A stretch of DNA of 64,000 bases from Pseudomonas lini (lineage in GTDB: Bacteria > Pseudomonadota > Gammaproteobacteria > Pseudomonadales > Pseudomonadaceae). Below the pieces are notes generated by a model. That model did not search any database. It was given only the letters and a program-made list of their open reading frames with translations, and was not told where the DNA came from. The stretch covers positions 180,709 to 244,708 of the forward strand of contig NZ_JYLB01000010.1 of assembly GCF_001042905.1 (NCBI RefSeq). Reading direction: 5' to 3'. Numbering within the stretch: the stretch's first letter is position 1; the number at the start of each line of letters is the position of its first letter. Position numbers and translations under genes: made by a program. Below, one piece after another: positions 16,891-25,893 of the stretch.

Positions 16891-17970
16891 ATGAGCGTGG
16901 AGTGCTTTGTCACGGGGGGGACCGGCTTCGTCGGTCAACATTTGGTGGCGTACCTGAGTGCAAAAGGTCACACCACTCGGGTGTTGATGCGTCGCCCGGA
17001 GCGACTGGCTGCGCTGCGGGAGCAAGTCCATAATTTGGGAGGGTGTGCAACCCGGGTATTTGCTGTAGCTGGCGATCTGGAACGGGACAACCTCGGGCTG
17101 AGTCTTGCTGACCGAGAAGTGTTAAGGCACGCCAGAGTCATATTCCACTTGGGCGCCCACTTCGCATGGGGGCTTTCAGTTGAGCATTCCCGTGCGGTGA
17201 ATGTGGAAGGGGCAAAGCGCGTGGCGCTGTTGGCGGCTGAGCAAAAAAGCCGTTTAGTGATGATCGGCGGCTACATGTTGAAAAATCATGAACATCTGCA
17301 ACGCATCGGAATTGACCCTCGTCATCCGGAGCTGACGAATTGGCCTGCCGTCTACCAACATGTCGGTGGCTACGAGGGAAGCAAGCTGGAGGCGCATTTT
17401 GCGACGCTGGAGGTCATGTCCGCCAAGGGCGGGGAGATTACCGTTGTCCACCCTGCAACTGTCTGTGGCCACAGCCGTACGGGGCATATCCTTGACGGTC
17501 AGCCGCTGGTGGAGCTGATACGTAACCTGGTGCAGGGAAAGCTGACTGCAGTGCCCGGTACCGCCGAGCACTGGCTGCCACTGGTCACCGTGGATTACCT
17601 GGTTGAGCTGGTGGCAGTTTGTGCTTTTGATCCTGCCATGGTGGGCCAGGAACTGCTGGCGCTTGATGATCAAACTCCTAACTTGCGAGAACTCCTGATA
17701 CAGGTGGCACAACCTCTGGGCTTAAAGTCTCCCAGGCATCACATTTCACTCCGACTGCTGAAGTGGCTACTGAGTATTCCTCCGGTCGCGTCGTTTTTGA
17801 ATACAAAACCCGAAGCCTTGGACTTTATCCAGACCACTCGTTTTAATACAGCGGCGGTCGAGCAATTTGCCAACAGGCATGGAATAGCCAAACCGGATAT
17901 ACGTCAGTCTTTGCAGCACACTGCAACGTTCGTCAACTCATATTGCATAGCCAAGGGCCAGGCCCTCTGA
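16891..17970 (+). CDS. Extended SDR: NAD-dependent epimerase/dehydratase-like protein
   Basis: A 359-residue extended short-chain dehydrogenase. Rossmann motif GGTGFVG (residues 9-15), GDLERDNL, and the active-site pair Tyr161-xxx-Lys165 in YEGSK. C-terminal region variable. The family covers nucleotide-sugar epimerases, dihydroflavonol reductase-like and thioester-reductase-like enzymes; the substrate cannot be told. ATG at 16891 with CAGGG six to nine bases upstream. Divergent MerR gene is its likely regulator. Confidence 0.85.
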   Translation: MSVECFVTGGTGFVGQHLVAYLSAKGHTTRVLMRRPERLAALREQVHNLGGCATRVFAVAGDLERDNLGLSLADREVLRHARVIFHLGAHFAWGLSVEHSRAVNVEGAKRVALLAAEQKSRLVMIGGYMLKNHEHLQRIGIDPRHPELTNWPAVYQHVGGYEGSKLEAHFATLEVMSAKGGEITVVHPATVCGHSRTGHILDGQPLVELIRNLVQGKLTAVPGTAEHWLPLVTVDYLVELVAVCAFDPAMVGQELLALDDQTPNLRELLIQVAQPLGLKSPRHHISLRLLKWLLSIPPVASFLNTKPEALDFIQTTRFNTAAVEQFANRHGIAKPDIRQSLQHTATFVNSYCIAKGQAL

Positions 17971-18138
17971 CCTCTCCCTTGGCGGCGACAGAAGGCGAAT
18001 ATCATCCTTATGGGCGACCCAGCGCTTATGCCACAATAAATACCGGGGTTGGCGGGATCTTCGTATCCTCAAACTTTGCGCCGTCGATACAGGGCGGCAT
18101 TCTATCGAACGACAATTCAGCGACAGGGATCGTCATCA

Positions 18139-19038
18139 ATGCAATCCACTTTCAGCAAAGGCGTCATATTTGCACTCTCCGCTGCGGCACTGAACGCAAC
18201 GATCGGTGTACTCAGCAAAATACTCATGAGTAATGGTTTCACCGCTAGCAGTGTCGCTGTCATCAAGACCGTACTGGGTTGCGTGCTTCTCTCGATCTTA
18301 TTGTTTTTCCTCAAGCGCCCGGCGGCGTCGACCAAATGGACTCAGGCGGCTATCTGCGCATTCCTTGGCATCTTTGTGCTGTTCCATTTCGAAACGTCCG
18401 CCTATCGACACTACGCTGCGGCAGGTGTGGTGGTGGTGCTGATGGCCAGTGCCTCAATTTCCTCGATCATTTTGGGGCGCATTTTCCTCAAGGATGCCAT
18501 CACCGCGAACGCTACCGTGGGTGCCGCATTGGCTATCGCCGGTATCTCGGTGATCTTCGGCGGCGATCTGCAACAGGGCTTTACCCTGCAAGGTGCTGCG
18601 CTCGCCTCCATGGCCGGCTCCGGCTATGGGGCCTTTTCGGTTGCCATGAAGCGTATGGGGGTGTCGGGGGGGCTGCACTTCACCCGACAATTGCTGTTCT
18701 TTGGCAGCCTGTACTTGCTGATGCCGGCTGCGGCCGATGGTTTCGCGATGGGCGAGCTGTCGCCGCTGGCGATCGCCGCGCTGCTGGCGCTGGCCACGCT
18801 GCCGACAATCCTGGGCTTTTTCTGCACCACCAAGGCCATCGAGTATCTCAAACCATCCCAAGTGCAAGCGCTGGAGCTGACCGAGCCACTGTTCGCCGCG
18901 CTGCTGGCGTTTGTGGCGCTCAACGAAGTACCGCGCGAAAGCCTGTACGCGGGAGCGGCACTGATCATCGTCGGCCTGTGTTTCTCCAATGAACTAATCC
19001 GCTTGGGCAGCAAAGCGTCCGTCCCTTCTACCGAGTGA
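18139..19038 (+). CDS. EamA/DMT family exporter
   Basis: A 299-residue inner-membrane protein with about ten transmembrane helices in two EamA repeats (second repeat ends LEYLKPSQVQALELTEPLFA-like, typical of RhaT/YdcZ-type DMT exporters). It probably exports an amino acid or other small metabolite. ATG at 18139 is chosen because it begins the first membrane helix; upstream in-frame starts give only a polar extension. No regulator is adjacent. The stretch 19039-19309 after it holds transposon-like debris (see finding on dispersed relic sequences). Confidence 0.85.
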   Translation: MQSTFSKGVIFALSAAALNATIGVLSKILMSNGFTASSVAVIKTVLGCVLLSILLFFLKRPAASTKWTQAAICAFLGIFVLFHFETSAYRHYAAAGVVVVLMASASISSIILGRIFLKDAITANATVGAALAIAGISVIFGGDLQQGFTLQGAALASMAGSGYGAFSVAMKRMGVSGGLHFTRQLLFFGSLYLLMPAAADGFAMGELSPLAIAALLALATLPTILGFFCTTKAIEYLKPSQVQALELTEPLFAALLAFVALNEVPRESLYAGAALIIVGLCFSNELIRLGSKASVPSTE

Positions 19039-19309
19039 GCTATTCCGGATCCTGACTACTTTAGTAATCAGTATTTTTGAGTGTTTTGAGCGACATACCG
19101 CTTCTGGCCGGTTTCCGCCCCTCACGGAGGGCCGCTATGGATCGTTTGCAGCCCTTCGCGACAGCAACAATCGGCCAAGAAACTACCGGTGGACGGAGCG
19201 ATGACAAATGACTAGCTACGTTTCGTCTGATGACGGAATTGATCGGACACAGTGGGCTTTGCGCCCCTCTCAGCAGTTCACCTACTGGGGGGCTGCACCG
19301 ACATGGGCG

Positions 19310-19441
19310 CGGCATTCGCCCACTACGCTTCATCCATTGCTGGCATCGATAGTCACCATCAGCGCAATGAAGTTCTCATAAAAAATCCTCGGCGTAACAT
19401 CCGCTCCATACCCAACCAATAACACCCCGGAGCACACCATC
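19310..19441 (+). repeat. Duplicated promoter/5'UTR of the 13-aa-repeat gene (copy 1)
   Basis: About 130 bp nearly identical to 31733-31864 (shared blocks TGGCATCGATAGTCACCATC, AATGAAGTTCTCATAAAAAA, GGCGTAACATCCGCTCCATA). It must hold the promoter and ribosome binding site of the downstream gene. Confidence 0.85.
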
Positions 19442-19687
19442 ATGAAACGCCAAATCCTTCTCAGCATCGTTTTCTCGGTTTTTGCAGTTAACGCTTTCGC
19501 CGCTTCCTCTGCTCACCCGGTCGTCGCCGAAGGTGGCTCGGATCGTCTGATTGAAAACCGCGTTGCCGAAGGCGGTTCAGATCGCCTGGTTGAAAACCGC
19601 GTTGCTGAAGGTGGCTCCGACCGTCTGATCGAAAACCGCGTCGCTGAAGGTGGTTCCGATCGTCTGATTCAAAATCGTACTGCATGA
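19442..19687 (+). CDS. Small secreted protein of four 13-residue repeats
   Basis: An 81-residue protein. Signal peptide MKRQILLSIVFSVFAVNAFA, then a short linker ASSAHPV, then four copies of VAEGGSDRLIENR (third residue pairs and the L/V at position 9 vary slightly) ending TA. The mature part is only about 60 residues, acidic/basic balanced, with no Cys. A near-identical gene with five repeats lies at 31865. Similar Pseudomonas proteins are sometimes labelled 'phage infection protein', but I see no basis for that function. It could be an exported intrinsically disordered or fibre-forming peptide. Followed by a strong terminator. Confidence 0.8.
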   Translation: MKRQILLSIVFSVFAVNAFAASSAHPVVAEGGSDRLIENRVAEGGSDRLVENRVAEGGSDRLIENRVAEGGSDRLIQNRTA

Positions 19688-19719
19688 ATGAATGGCTTTA
19701 CCGCGACACCCGAAAAAAG

Positions 19720-19747
19720 AACCGGCCTCATCAGCCGGTTTTTTTTT
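19720..19747 (+). terminator. Rho-independent terminator
   Basis: Hairpin AACCGGC / GCCGGTT followed by a run of nine T. In the second gene copy the corresponding hairpin near 32184 has decayed. Confidence 0.88.
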
Positions 19748-19869
19748 GCGCTTTTTTTTTGCCCAACTACATCGTCAAAGGGATTATTGTCGATGCTCGC
19801 CTGAAGTAGCCGAGGCTGGGGTTTCGGCGTGTTGGCGTCTCATCAACTGCAGCAAACGGAGTCACTTAC

Positions 19870-20190
19870 ATGGAAGTCATCAATCAGTTGCAGCCCGCAG
19901 AGTGTGCAGGTATGGAGGACATCCGACGCGAAATCGATGCCCTTGATCTGGGCGTTATCAAGCTGTTGGGCAAGCGTTTTCAGTACGTGCTGGCTGCCTC
20001 GAAGTTCAAGACCTCGGCGACTTCGGTGCGTGCTCCGGAGCGTTTCAAGTCAATGCTGGCGACGCGTCGCGAGTGGGCCGAGGCCGAGGGCCTGAACCCG
20101 GATGCAATCGAGAAGATGTACAGCGACCTGGTGAACCACTTCATTGCCGAAGAGATGAAACACTGGGCGGCTCATCAATCCGAAACCTGA
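19870..20190 (+). CDS. Isochorismate lyase / chorismate mutase type II-like (PchB-like)
   Basis: A 106-residue all-helical protein with the PchB/AroQ pattern: P..C..MEDIRREIDALD, then VIKLLGKRFQYV and APERF, then RREWAEAEGL and FIAEEMKHW. PchB cleaves isochorismate to salicylate and pyruvate and has weak chorismate mutase activity. No pchA, pchDEF or other siderophore gene is adjacent, so it is a stand-alone gene; its product could be salicylate or prephenate. ATG at 19870 with GGAG eight bases upstream. Confidence 0.8.
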   Translation: MEVINQLQPAECAGMEDIRREIDALDLGVIKLLGKRFQYVLAASKFKTSATSVRAPERFKSMLATRREWAEAEGLNPDAIEKMYSDLVNHFIAEEMKHWAAHQSET

Positions 20191-20285
20191 TTCTGGTCCA
20201 GGCTGTCCGCTTTGGGTTGTGGATTCAGCCGGGTGATGCAGGCAAAAATCGGCCAAGCAGTTCTGCCAGAAAAGGGAGCGACCTT

Positions 20286-20786
20286 ATGAAACCCGTCAGA
20301 GTTCGTACTCTACAAAGTACTGATGCTGAGGCGTTGCTGACATTTGAACTGGACAATCGCGAGTGGTTCGAGCGTTTCATTGACGCGCGCGATGCTGCTT
20401 TTTACTCGATACAGGGCGTCGCCGACCACATTGCGGCTTATTTATCTGACTTTGCCGCCGGAACCTGGCACCCATTTGTCATCGAAGATGCTGACGGAAA
20501 AATAGTGGGTCGGGCGAACCTGAAAGGCATCGACATGTCCGAGGGGTCGGCAGAAGTCGGCTATCGGATTGCTCAAAGCGCTTGCGGACAGGGACTGGCA
20601 ACGCTGGCGGTGAGGCATCTGATCCAGGAGGCGCAGTTGCATTGGAACCTCAAACAGCTGGTTGCCAACGTATACGCTGCAAATATCGGCTCGGCAAAAG
20701 TACTCCAACGGTGTGGCTTCTTGATCGATCCTATGTACCGGCATGAAGGGACAGAGCACGAATATCGGTTTGGCCTTTTGATATAG
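20286..20786 (+). CDS. GNAT-family N-acetyltransferase (RimJ/RimL-like)
   Basis: A 166-residue acetyltransferase. Central part VIEDADGKIVGRANLKGID, then EVGYRIAQSACGQGLAT (acetyl-CoA pyrophosphate loop, here Q-x-x-x-G-Q-G-L), and the C-terminal NIGSAKVLQRCGF typical of RimJ/RimL enzymes that acetylate protein N-termini or small amines. The start at 20286 replaces a longer open frame that includes upstream relic sequence (20209-20260). Substrate unknown. Confidence 0.85.
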   Translation: MKPVRVRTLQSTDAEALLTFELDNREWFERFIDARDAAFYSIQGVADHIAAYLSDFAAGTWHPFVIEDADGKIVGRANLKGIDMSEGSAEVGYRIAQSACGQGLATLAVRHLIQEAQLHWNLKQLVANVYAANIGSAKVLQRCGFLIDPMYRHEGTEHEYRFGLLI

Positions 20787-20838
20787 ATGGGTGACAGCAA
20801 GCTGTGACTTGCTTCGCCCTGTCCAGGCAATGTTCGAC

Positions 20839-21435
20839 CTACACCAGCACGGTCAACCAAGCCGACACCAGCAGCAAAAAAGCCAGTGCAGTGTTCATGC
20901 GTTTGAACGCCTGTGGCGAACCAAAAGCTCGAGCACTGCCCACGCCGAGTAACGCCCACAGGGTCATGCACGGCAAGGAGACCAACAGGAACATCAGCGA
21001 CAACACCACCAGGCGCAGGGTCTTGTCGCCGCCACCAACAAATACGCTGACCACCGCCACCGCCATCATCCAGACCTTGGGGTTGACCAATTGCAGGGTG
21101 GCGGCAGCGAACACGCTGAGACCCTCGTCACGCGGGGTGGTCGGGTCCAGGGACGGCGGCGCACTTTGAAAGATTTGCCAGGCCAGCCAACTCAACCAGA
21201 GCACCCCGCCCCAAGCCATCGCCTGTTGCACACGCGGAAACTGCAGCAGTGTTTCGCCCACGCCGAACCCGACGGCAAACACAATCAACGCCGCCGCCAA
21301 GCATGCACCAAAAATGATCGGCAGCGTGGCAGCCAACCCCCGCCGTGAACTGTGGCTCAACACCAGAATATTGGTCGGCCCCGGGGTAATCGAGGCGACG
21401 AATGCAAACAACAGGAAAGGCAGCAACGATTCCAT
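20839..21435 (-). CDS. LysE-family amino-acid exporter
   Basis: A 198-residue membrane protein with six transmembrane helices and the family signature ITPGPTNILVLSHS near the N-terminus and LVNPKVWMMA in the middle. RhtB/LysE proteins export amino acids or homoserine-type metabolites. ATG at 21435 follows AAGGAG with eight bases spacing. The AraC gene upstream (21487-22335) has the same strand with a gap of 51 bp and probably controls it; AraC-LysE pairs are common in Pseudomonas. Confidence 0.9.
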   Translation of the reverse strand: MESLLPFLLFAFVASITPGPTNILVLSHSSRRGLAATLPIIFGACLAAALIVFAVGFGVGETLLQFPRVQQAMAWGGVLWLSWLAWQIFQSAPPSLDPTTPRDEGLSVFAAATLQLVNPKVWMMAVAVVSVFVGGGDKTLRLVVLSLMFLLVSLPCMTLWALLGVGSARAFGSPQAFKRMNTALAFLLLVSAWLTVLV

Positions 21436-21486
21436 GGCATGGACTCCTTGATCAGATAGGAAACCATGGTCGCGGGTCAGCGGGAT

Positions 21487-22335
21487 TCAGTCTGGAAGGT
21501 TTGAGCAGCGCTTGCGGTAATCCGCGGGTGTGAGCTGGTAGGCACGGCGGAACCAGCGCCCCATATGGCTCTGATCGGCGAACCCAAGGGCACTGGCCAC
21601 CTGCGCCGGCGACTCGCCCCGCGCCAGCAACTGTCGCGCCTTGGCCAGGCGCAGCTGGATCAAATAAGCATGAGGCGCCAGCCCAAAGGCTGCCTTGAAG
21701 GCCCGCGTCAGGCGAAAGCGATCAACCCCACAGGCTTGGGCCAGATCATCCAGCCCGATGTCTTCGTAGACATGGGCATGCAAATAGTCACGCGCAACCT
21801 GGGCCACCAATGGCAGGCGCGGATCAAAGGCCTGACGCTTGCGCCAATCAAGGTGGCCAGTGAGCGCCCCCAACAAAGTGTCGATGGCGCTCTGGCGCAC
21901 AATGCGCAAGTCGCCCTCATGGAGCGCGTGGAAGGCTTGAAAAATGGCAGTGGCCAGGCGCGGATCCTGGCTCAGGGTGTCGGCAAAACCCGGCTGACTG
22001 TTGGCCGGCGCGTGCTCGAACAACGCGTGCAACTCCCGCTCCAGCCAGTGTGGATCGAGGTAGAGCATCGAATAGGTAAACCCCTCCTCGGTCGGCGCAT
22101 GCCCATCGTGGATTTCCCCCGGTTCCAGCATGAATACCTTGCCCGGCGTACTGAGGTGGCGAACGCGCCGGCAATTGAACTGCTGCACTCCCTGCTCGGT
22201 GACACCCACCAGAAAACTGTCATGCCAATGCGGATCGTAGGCATGCCCCTGAAAATGGGCACGAATCGATTCAATCCCGGTATCGGCGTCCTGGGACAGC
22301 TCAATCCAGTTGCGTCTATCCACGGAAGGCTCCAT
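21487..22335 (-). CDS. AraC-family regulator next to the LysE exporter
   Basis: A 282-residue protein. N-terminal cupin-type sensor (HAYDPHWHDSFLVGVTEQG, LEPGEIHDGHAP), C-terminal double HTH (DLAQACGVDRFRLTRAFKAA and VASALGFADQSHMGRWF). It is in the same orientation as and just upstream of the LysE exporter gene, which suggests it induces the exporter in response to its substrate. Confidence 0.9.
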   Translation of the reverse strand: MEPSVDRRNWIELSQDADTGIESIRAHFQGHAYDPHWHDSFLVGVTEQGVQQFNCRRVRHLSTPGKVFMLEPGEIHDGHAPTEEGFTYSMLYLDPHWLERELHALFEHAPANSQPGFADTLSQDPRLATAIFQAFHALHEGDLRIVRQSAIDTLLGALTGHLDWRKRQAFDPRLPLVAQVARDYLHAHVYEDIGLDDLAQACGVDRFRLTRAFKAAFGLAPHAYLIQLRLAKARQLLARGESPAQVASALGFADQSHMGRWFRRAYQLTPADYRKRCSNLPD

Positions 22336-22397
22336 CGGTAATGGTTCAGCGTTGATCTGTACGGACGACTAAATTACCGCGCAATGGAAAAGAACGT

Positions 22398-22874
22398 TTA
22401 GAAGATTTGTGCAGGTTCCTCGGCAAACGCATCCTTGATAAATGCCTCCAGCTCTTTCTCTTCAAGCAACTCAATCGAAAAATGCCCAAAGCGTTTCGGT
22501 AACCAAATGATGCGTGTCCCACTGGGAGATTGCAGATTATCGCGAGACAGTGGTTTTCCATTCTCATTTTCCGGCTGGACTCCTGCATCGATCAATTCGT
22601 CGTAGGCGGCTTCAATGTCTGGTGTGGAATAGCAGTGACGGTAGATCGTGCCTTCGCCGTTGGAGTCCATCAGCGCCTTGAGGTTTCCGGTAAACGGTTG
22701 CACCAACATAAGGCGCTCCGTTCCAAACATGACGATCGCATAGCGCACATGCAAACCGTCGCGCTGCCAATCAAGTGTCTTGGAAATACTGGCGCTGAAG
22801 ACTCGGGCGTAATACCTACACGCTTCCTCAAGGTCTTCGACGAGGACATCCACGTGGCTGAACTTTAATTTCAA
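22398..22874 (-). CDS. VOC (glyoxalase/dioxygenase) superfamily protein
   Basis: A 158-residue protein of the vicinal-oxygen-chelate fold: FSHVDVLVEDLEEACRYYAR at the N-terminus, YAIVMFGTERLMLVQP, then CYSTPDIEAAYDELIDAGV, then GTRIIWLPKRFGHFSIELLE. The family includes glyoxalases, dioxygenases and resistance proteins; metal-ligand residues cannot be assigned with certainty. Homology begins at a TTG (22874) that has AGGTGAGG just upstream; the frame is open to 23048 but that extension has no domain character. Confidence 0.78.
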   Translation of the reverse strand: MKLKFSHVDVLVEDLEEACRYYARVFSASISKTLDWQRDGLHVRYAIVMFGTERLMLVQPFTGNLKALMDSNGEGTIYRHCYSTPDIEAAYDELIDAGVQPENENGKPLSRDNLQSPSGTRIIWLPKRFGHFSIELLEEKELEAFIKDAFAEEPAQIF

Positions 22875-23022
22875 TTGCCTCACCTTTTTCAGACATACGA
22901 TTGGTTTGCTGTAAGTCCGGGTATTCTGATTCGTTAACCTTTGCGATAGCGACTGATGCATGCGGCCGATTTCTGTCGATGTTGACCGGCGGTTATGGGG
23001 TCGATAGCGGTCAATTCCAGCG

Positions 23023-23352
23023 TTAATCCACGACGAACAACTTGGCACCCGTAGTGCTGAAAGATCGATGCCCCTCAGCGTTGCTGCCCACCTGATAGCT
23101 CATCCCCGCGGTGAGTGTGAACTGACGACCATCCTCCAACTCCGTGTGTAACTCGCCTTCCAGGCACAACAGGATATGACCTCTCCAGCACCAGTGATCG
23201 GCCAGATAGCCAGGACTGTATTCAACCATCCGCACACGCGTCGAACCAAACTGGCAGGTTCGCCAATAGGCGGTACCCGTCTGTCCAACATACTCCAGAG
23301 GTTCGACAGTCGACCAATCGGTCGTACCAAAGGGAACAGCAGTTAGGTACAT
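23023..23352 (-). CDS. DHCW-motif cupin-fold protein
   Basis: A 109-residue single-domain cupin. Two cupin halves are seen as VRMVEYSPGYLADHWCWRGHILLCLEGEL and the second part GMSYQVGSNAEGHRS. The pattern DH.C..GH is that of the DHCW-motif cupins, a small family of unknown function. ATG at 23352 has GAGGCAACC before it. The 5' end lies near gene debris at 23353-23734. Confidence 0.8.
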   Translation of the reverse strand: MYLTAVPFGTTDWSTVEPLEYVGQTGTAYWRTCQFGSTRVRMVEYSPGYLADHWCWRGHILLCLEGELHTELEDGRQFTLTAGMSYQVGSNAEGHRSFSTTGAKLFVVD

Positions 23353-23734
23353 GGTTGCCTCATCAATTAAAGGGTGTCTGTGGACCGTACCCATCCAGTG
23401 ATCCTTTCGGTAGACACAGATGCCCCGCATTTATGAGATACAGGCGCCTGCTCAAGTGTGAAAGCCAAAGGAAGCTCTCGGCCAGAAGCAGCCAGTTGCG
23501 ATCGGCTGCACACGGTCAGCGTCCAACCTTGTCGTCAGTGCGATTGCATTCGTATATCTGGCCGGTGTTGGGCTTGCTCGCCCTAGCCACTCTGTAGTTC
23601 GCGCAACGGGGGCCGGTCGCTCATGGACGATGCATCGTGAATGAAACGCCCTCCCTGTCCACTTGAGCCAAGCATGAAAATCCACACCGAGGATCTTGTC
23701 GCCGCTCTTGAGGCATCAGCGACAGGCAGCGTCG
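23353..23734. other. Intergenic stretch with relic sequences
   Basis: No convincing gene. It holds CGGCCAGAAGCAGCC near 23476, similar to relic blocks near 9740 and 26523, and a possible gene remnant starting ATGAAAATCCACACCGAG at 23673 that reads 24 codons and stops inside the next gene's 3' end. Confidence 0.4.
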
Positions 23735-24337
23735 CTACTCTTCAGTAAGCCCTTCCCGCACCCACCGCCTGACCTCAGCCTGTATGGCGTAAGCCGGCGC
23801 CTCCACAGCATTGAAGTCTTGTGTATACCGCTGGGCAAATCCTTCTACCCCCCATTCCTGATACTGCTGCACATGCTTTAATTCGTGAGCCCAGAGCGCG
23901 ATGTTCTGTTCTGCGGTTTGAGCGTCCCGGAAGAGGATGATGTCGATCAGCGTCACGGCACCAACATCAGGGTTTTGCAGCATGGCAGTGGCGGCGTTGA
24001 ATTGGCCGTTGTCGCTAACTTTGTAGCGCGCGGCGTCGAGGACGCCGGGGTCGTACCAGCGCAGCAGTTGCTCGCGGATGTTTGGAGGAATCGGTTGGAT
24101 GCCGGCGCCGGCTGCGTCAGCGCGGGCTTGGGTCAGCCACAGCGCCAGGGCAGGTGCCGCGATCTGGTAGATGCCGTCAGGCAGGGGACCGAGCAGCGGT
24201 CCCACGTCTGGCAGGCAGATGCAGCCGTCCAGGCACACTTCTTTCTCACCAGCTGGGCAGGCGTTGGTCTGGGCTGGCACTTCAAGCGTCAGGCAAAGAA
24301 CAAACAGCGCCACCAGGCGCATGGTGATGGGTGGCAT
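23735..24337 (-). CDS. DUF4157-like exported protein with HExxH motif
   Basis: A 200-residue protein. Signal peptide (LVALFVLCLTLEVPA), then a Cys-rich short segment with Cys 27, 35, 39 and 41 (CPAGEKEVCLDGCIC), then a domain ending in the zincin-like signature HELKH (151-155) followed by VQQYQEWG and AYAIQAE. This is the DUF4157 pattern, a probable metallopeptidase fold found in toxins and stand-alone proteins. ATG at 24337 has GGAG with six bases spacing. Substrate unknown. Confidence 0.75.
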   Translation of the reverse strand: MPPITMRLVALFVLCLTLEVPAQTNACPAGEKEVCLDGCICLPDVGPLLGPLPDGIYQIAAPALALWLTQARADAAGAGIQPIPPNIREQLLRWYDPGVLDAARYKVSDNGQFNAATAMLQNPDVGAVTLIDIILFRDAQTAEQNIALWAHELKHVQQYQEWGVEGFAQRYTQDFNAVEAPAYAIQAEVRRWVREGLTEE

Positions 24338-24445
24338 TGGGCGCTCCAGGGACGGATGCAGCGCGAACAGTGGCTCGCAATTGATCGACGATGCGCATAG
24401 CTTTAGCGTAGTCCTGAACCAAGCGCCCCAAGATAATCGCAGTGC

Positions 24446-25141
24446 TCAAGCCAGCAGCTCGGTGATCCACCGGGCCTGCCGGGCGATGTCTTGCACCTTC
24501 TCCTCGGGCACGACCTGCCGCGCCCGGGAGAAGCTGACCAGGGTCTTCTGCTTCTGGCGCAGCATGCGCTGCCACTTGTCCAGGAACGCCGGGCTGCGTG
24601 CCTGCATCTGCAGCGGGCCGAAGTACAGCTCCTCGGCGGTGTACATCACCGGCCCGGCGCGCTCGGCGACGATGATTTCGTAGTAGAAACGGTTTTCCCG
24701 CAGCACTTCCTCGCAGAGGATGCGGTAGTCATTTTCCATCAGCCATTGGCGCAGTGGCTGCTCGCCGCCGTTGGGCTGCAGGATCAGGCGCTCCTGGCCA
24801 CTCAGGCACGGCTTGCCGCTGTCGAGGATGTCGCGGATCGTCTCACCGCCCATGCCGCAGATGCTGATCGCCGTGATCCCGTCGCCCGGCTCGATCGCCG
24901 CCAGGCCATTGGCCAGGCGCACGGTGATCCGCAGGTCTTGGCCGTTCTCGCGCACGGTGCGTTCGGCCGAGCGGAACGGCGTCAATGCCACCTCGCCGGC
25001 CACCGCCGTCGCGATGGCGCCACGGCGCATCAACGCCACCGGCAGGTAGCCGTGATCCGAGCCGATATCGGCCAGGCGTGCACCGGCTGGCACATGCGCC
25101 GCCACGCGCTCCAGGCGCATGGACAATGTCTGTTCGTTCAA
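24446..25141 (-). CDS. trmK: TrmK-type tRNA (adenine22-N1)-methyltransferase
   Basis: A 231-residue class I SAM methyltransferase of the TrmK family, which methylates N1 of adenine 22 in tRNA. SAM motif LADIGSDHGYLP (residues 23-34), VAGEVALTPFRSAE, then ISICGMGGETIRDIL and LILQPNGGEQPLRQWL, and the C-terminal helical region. The start is a TTG at 25141 with AGGAA six bases upstream; ATG at 25120 is an alternative. Pseudomonads commonly carry this family. Confidence 0.88.
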   Translation of the reverse strand: MNEQTLSMRLERVAAHVPAGARLADIGSDHGYLPVALMRRGAIATAVAGEVALTPFRSAERTVRENGQDLRITVRLANGLAAIEPGDGITAISICGMGGETIRDILDSGKPCLSGQERLILQPNGGEQPLRQWLMENDYRILCEEVLRENRFYYEIIVAERAGPVMYTAEELYFGPLQMQARSPAFLDKWQRMLRQKQKTLVSFSRARQVVPEEKVQDIARQARWITELLA

Positions 25142-25364
25142 CTGCAGTTCCTATTCACCACGAAAGTCCGGCACCTTTGGCATTGGTGCGAGCGGCCCAT
25201 CATGCTAGGTGAGAGAGGCAGGGTAAAGTGCCGGCGCGGGTTGTGTGATCGTGCTTTGGGTCAGGAGCAGTCCTTCGCATCAGACAGCAATCGCCCAAAA
25301 GCACTCGTTGAGAATGTTGCTTTAGCATCTTGTGAGGGCGGTTCGACCGCCTGTAGTTTCCGCA

Positions 25365-25601
25365 TCAACCGGGTTGATCGACGACTTTTATCTGCGTCAG
25401 CCCTACCCGCTCAGCCTGCTCTAAAATCTCCGCCGGCGTCGCGTCCGCGGCGGGCATGATCAGGCTGTTCTCAGCATCCCCAAAGTGCAGCTGTAGCAGG
25501 TGCATCGCCGCCTCATGGACAGGCAGTTGAAGCTGCTCGAATTCGAATATGTGTCTGCGAGGTTCGCCGTTGAACAGGTATTCCAGGGTGTAGTTGCGCA
25601 T
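25365..25601 (-). CDS. Hypothetical protein, 78 aa
   Basis: Not recognised. MRNYTLEYLFNGEPRRHIFE, then a predicted helix rich in leucine (VHEAAMHLLQLHFG) and a C-terminal part ending IKVVDQPG. The ATG at 25601 has GGATCCCACC upstream with a weak match to a ribosome binding site. It is short and acidic and could be a cytosolic regulatory protein. Nothing else supported was seen in 25142-25364. Confidence 0.55.
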   Translation of the reverse strand: MRNYTLEYLFNGEPRRHIFEFEQLQLPVHEAAMHLLQLHFGDAENSLIMPAADATPAEILEQAERVGLTQIKVVDQPG

Positions 25602-25721
25602 GGTGGGATCCTCGTAGTAGGAAGTGCAACTGCTCGCGTTTGCACTGGCCGCTTGAACACCCGATTATCGGCTAGAGCAGAGGAAGTAAACCTGCCCCTG
25701 CCCTTGCTCCAGTTCCTTTTT

Positions 25722-25862
25722 CTAAAAATTGAAACGCTGGTCAAACACTGCCTGCTCACCCACCATCACGGTGCATTGGCGGGCCACTTCAACCGGCATC
25801 ACTTTGCCCAGCAACGGCGCCAGCGACTTGTAGAACGCGCGATTTTTGGACCGATTTTCAAG
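25722..25862 (-). pseudogene. Remnant of an unidentified gene (C-terminal end)
   Basis: The minus strand reads NRAFYKSLAPLLGKVMPVEV and continues VARQCTVMVGEQAVFDQRF before a stop at 25722, without a start codon or upstream domain. The stretch looks protein-like but is truncated. The family was not recognised. Confidence 0.35.
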
Positions 25863-25893
25863 GTTTCACTCGGCATACTCCGCTCGTTCCGAT

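Noticed and set aside
19488..19685. The 39-bp tandem repeats as a CRISPR array
   Set aside because: The units are direct tandem copies without spacers and lie in a reading frame with a signal peptide.
19870..20190. Part of a salicylate/pyochelin siderophore cluster
   Set aside because: No pchA, pchD-I or TonB receptor is near; the neighbours are unrelated.
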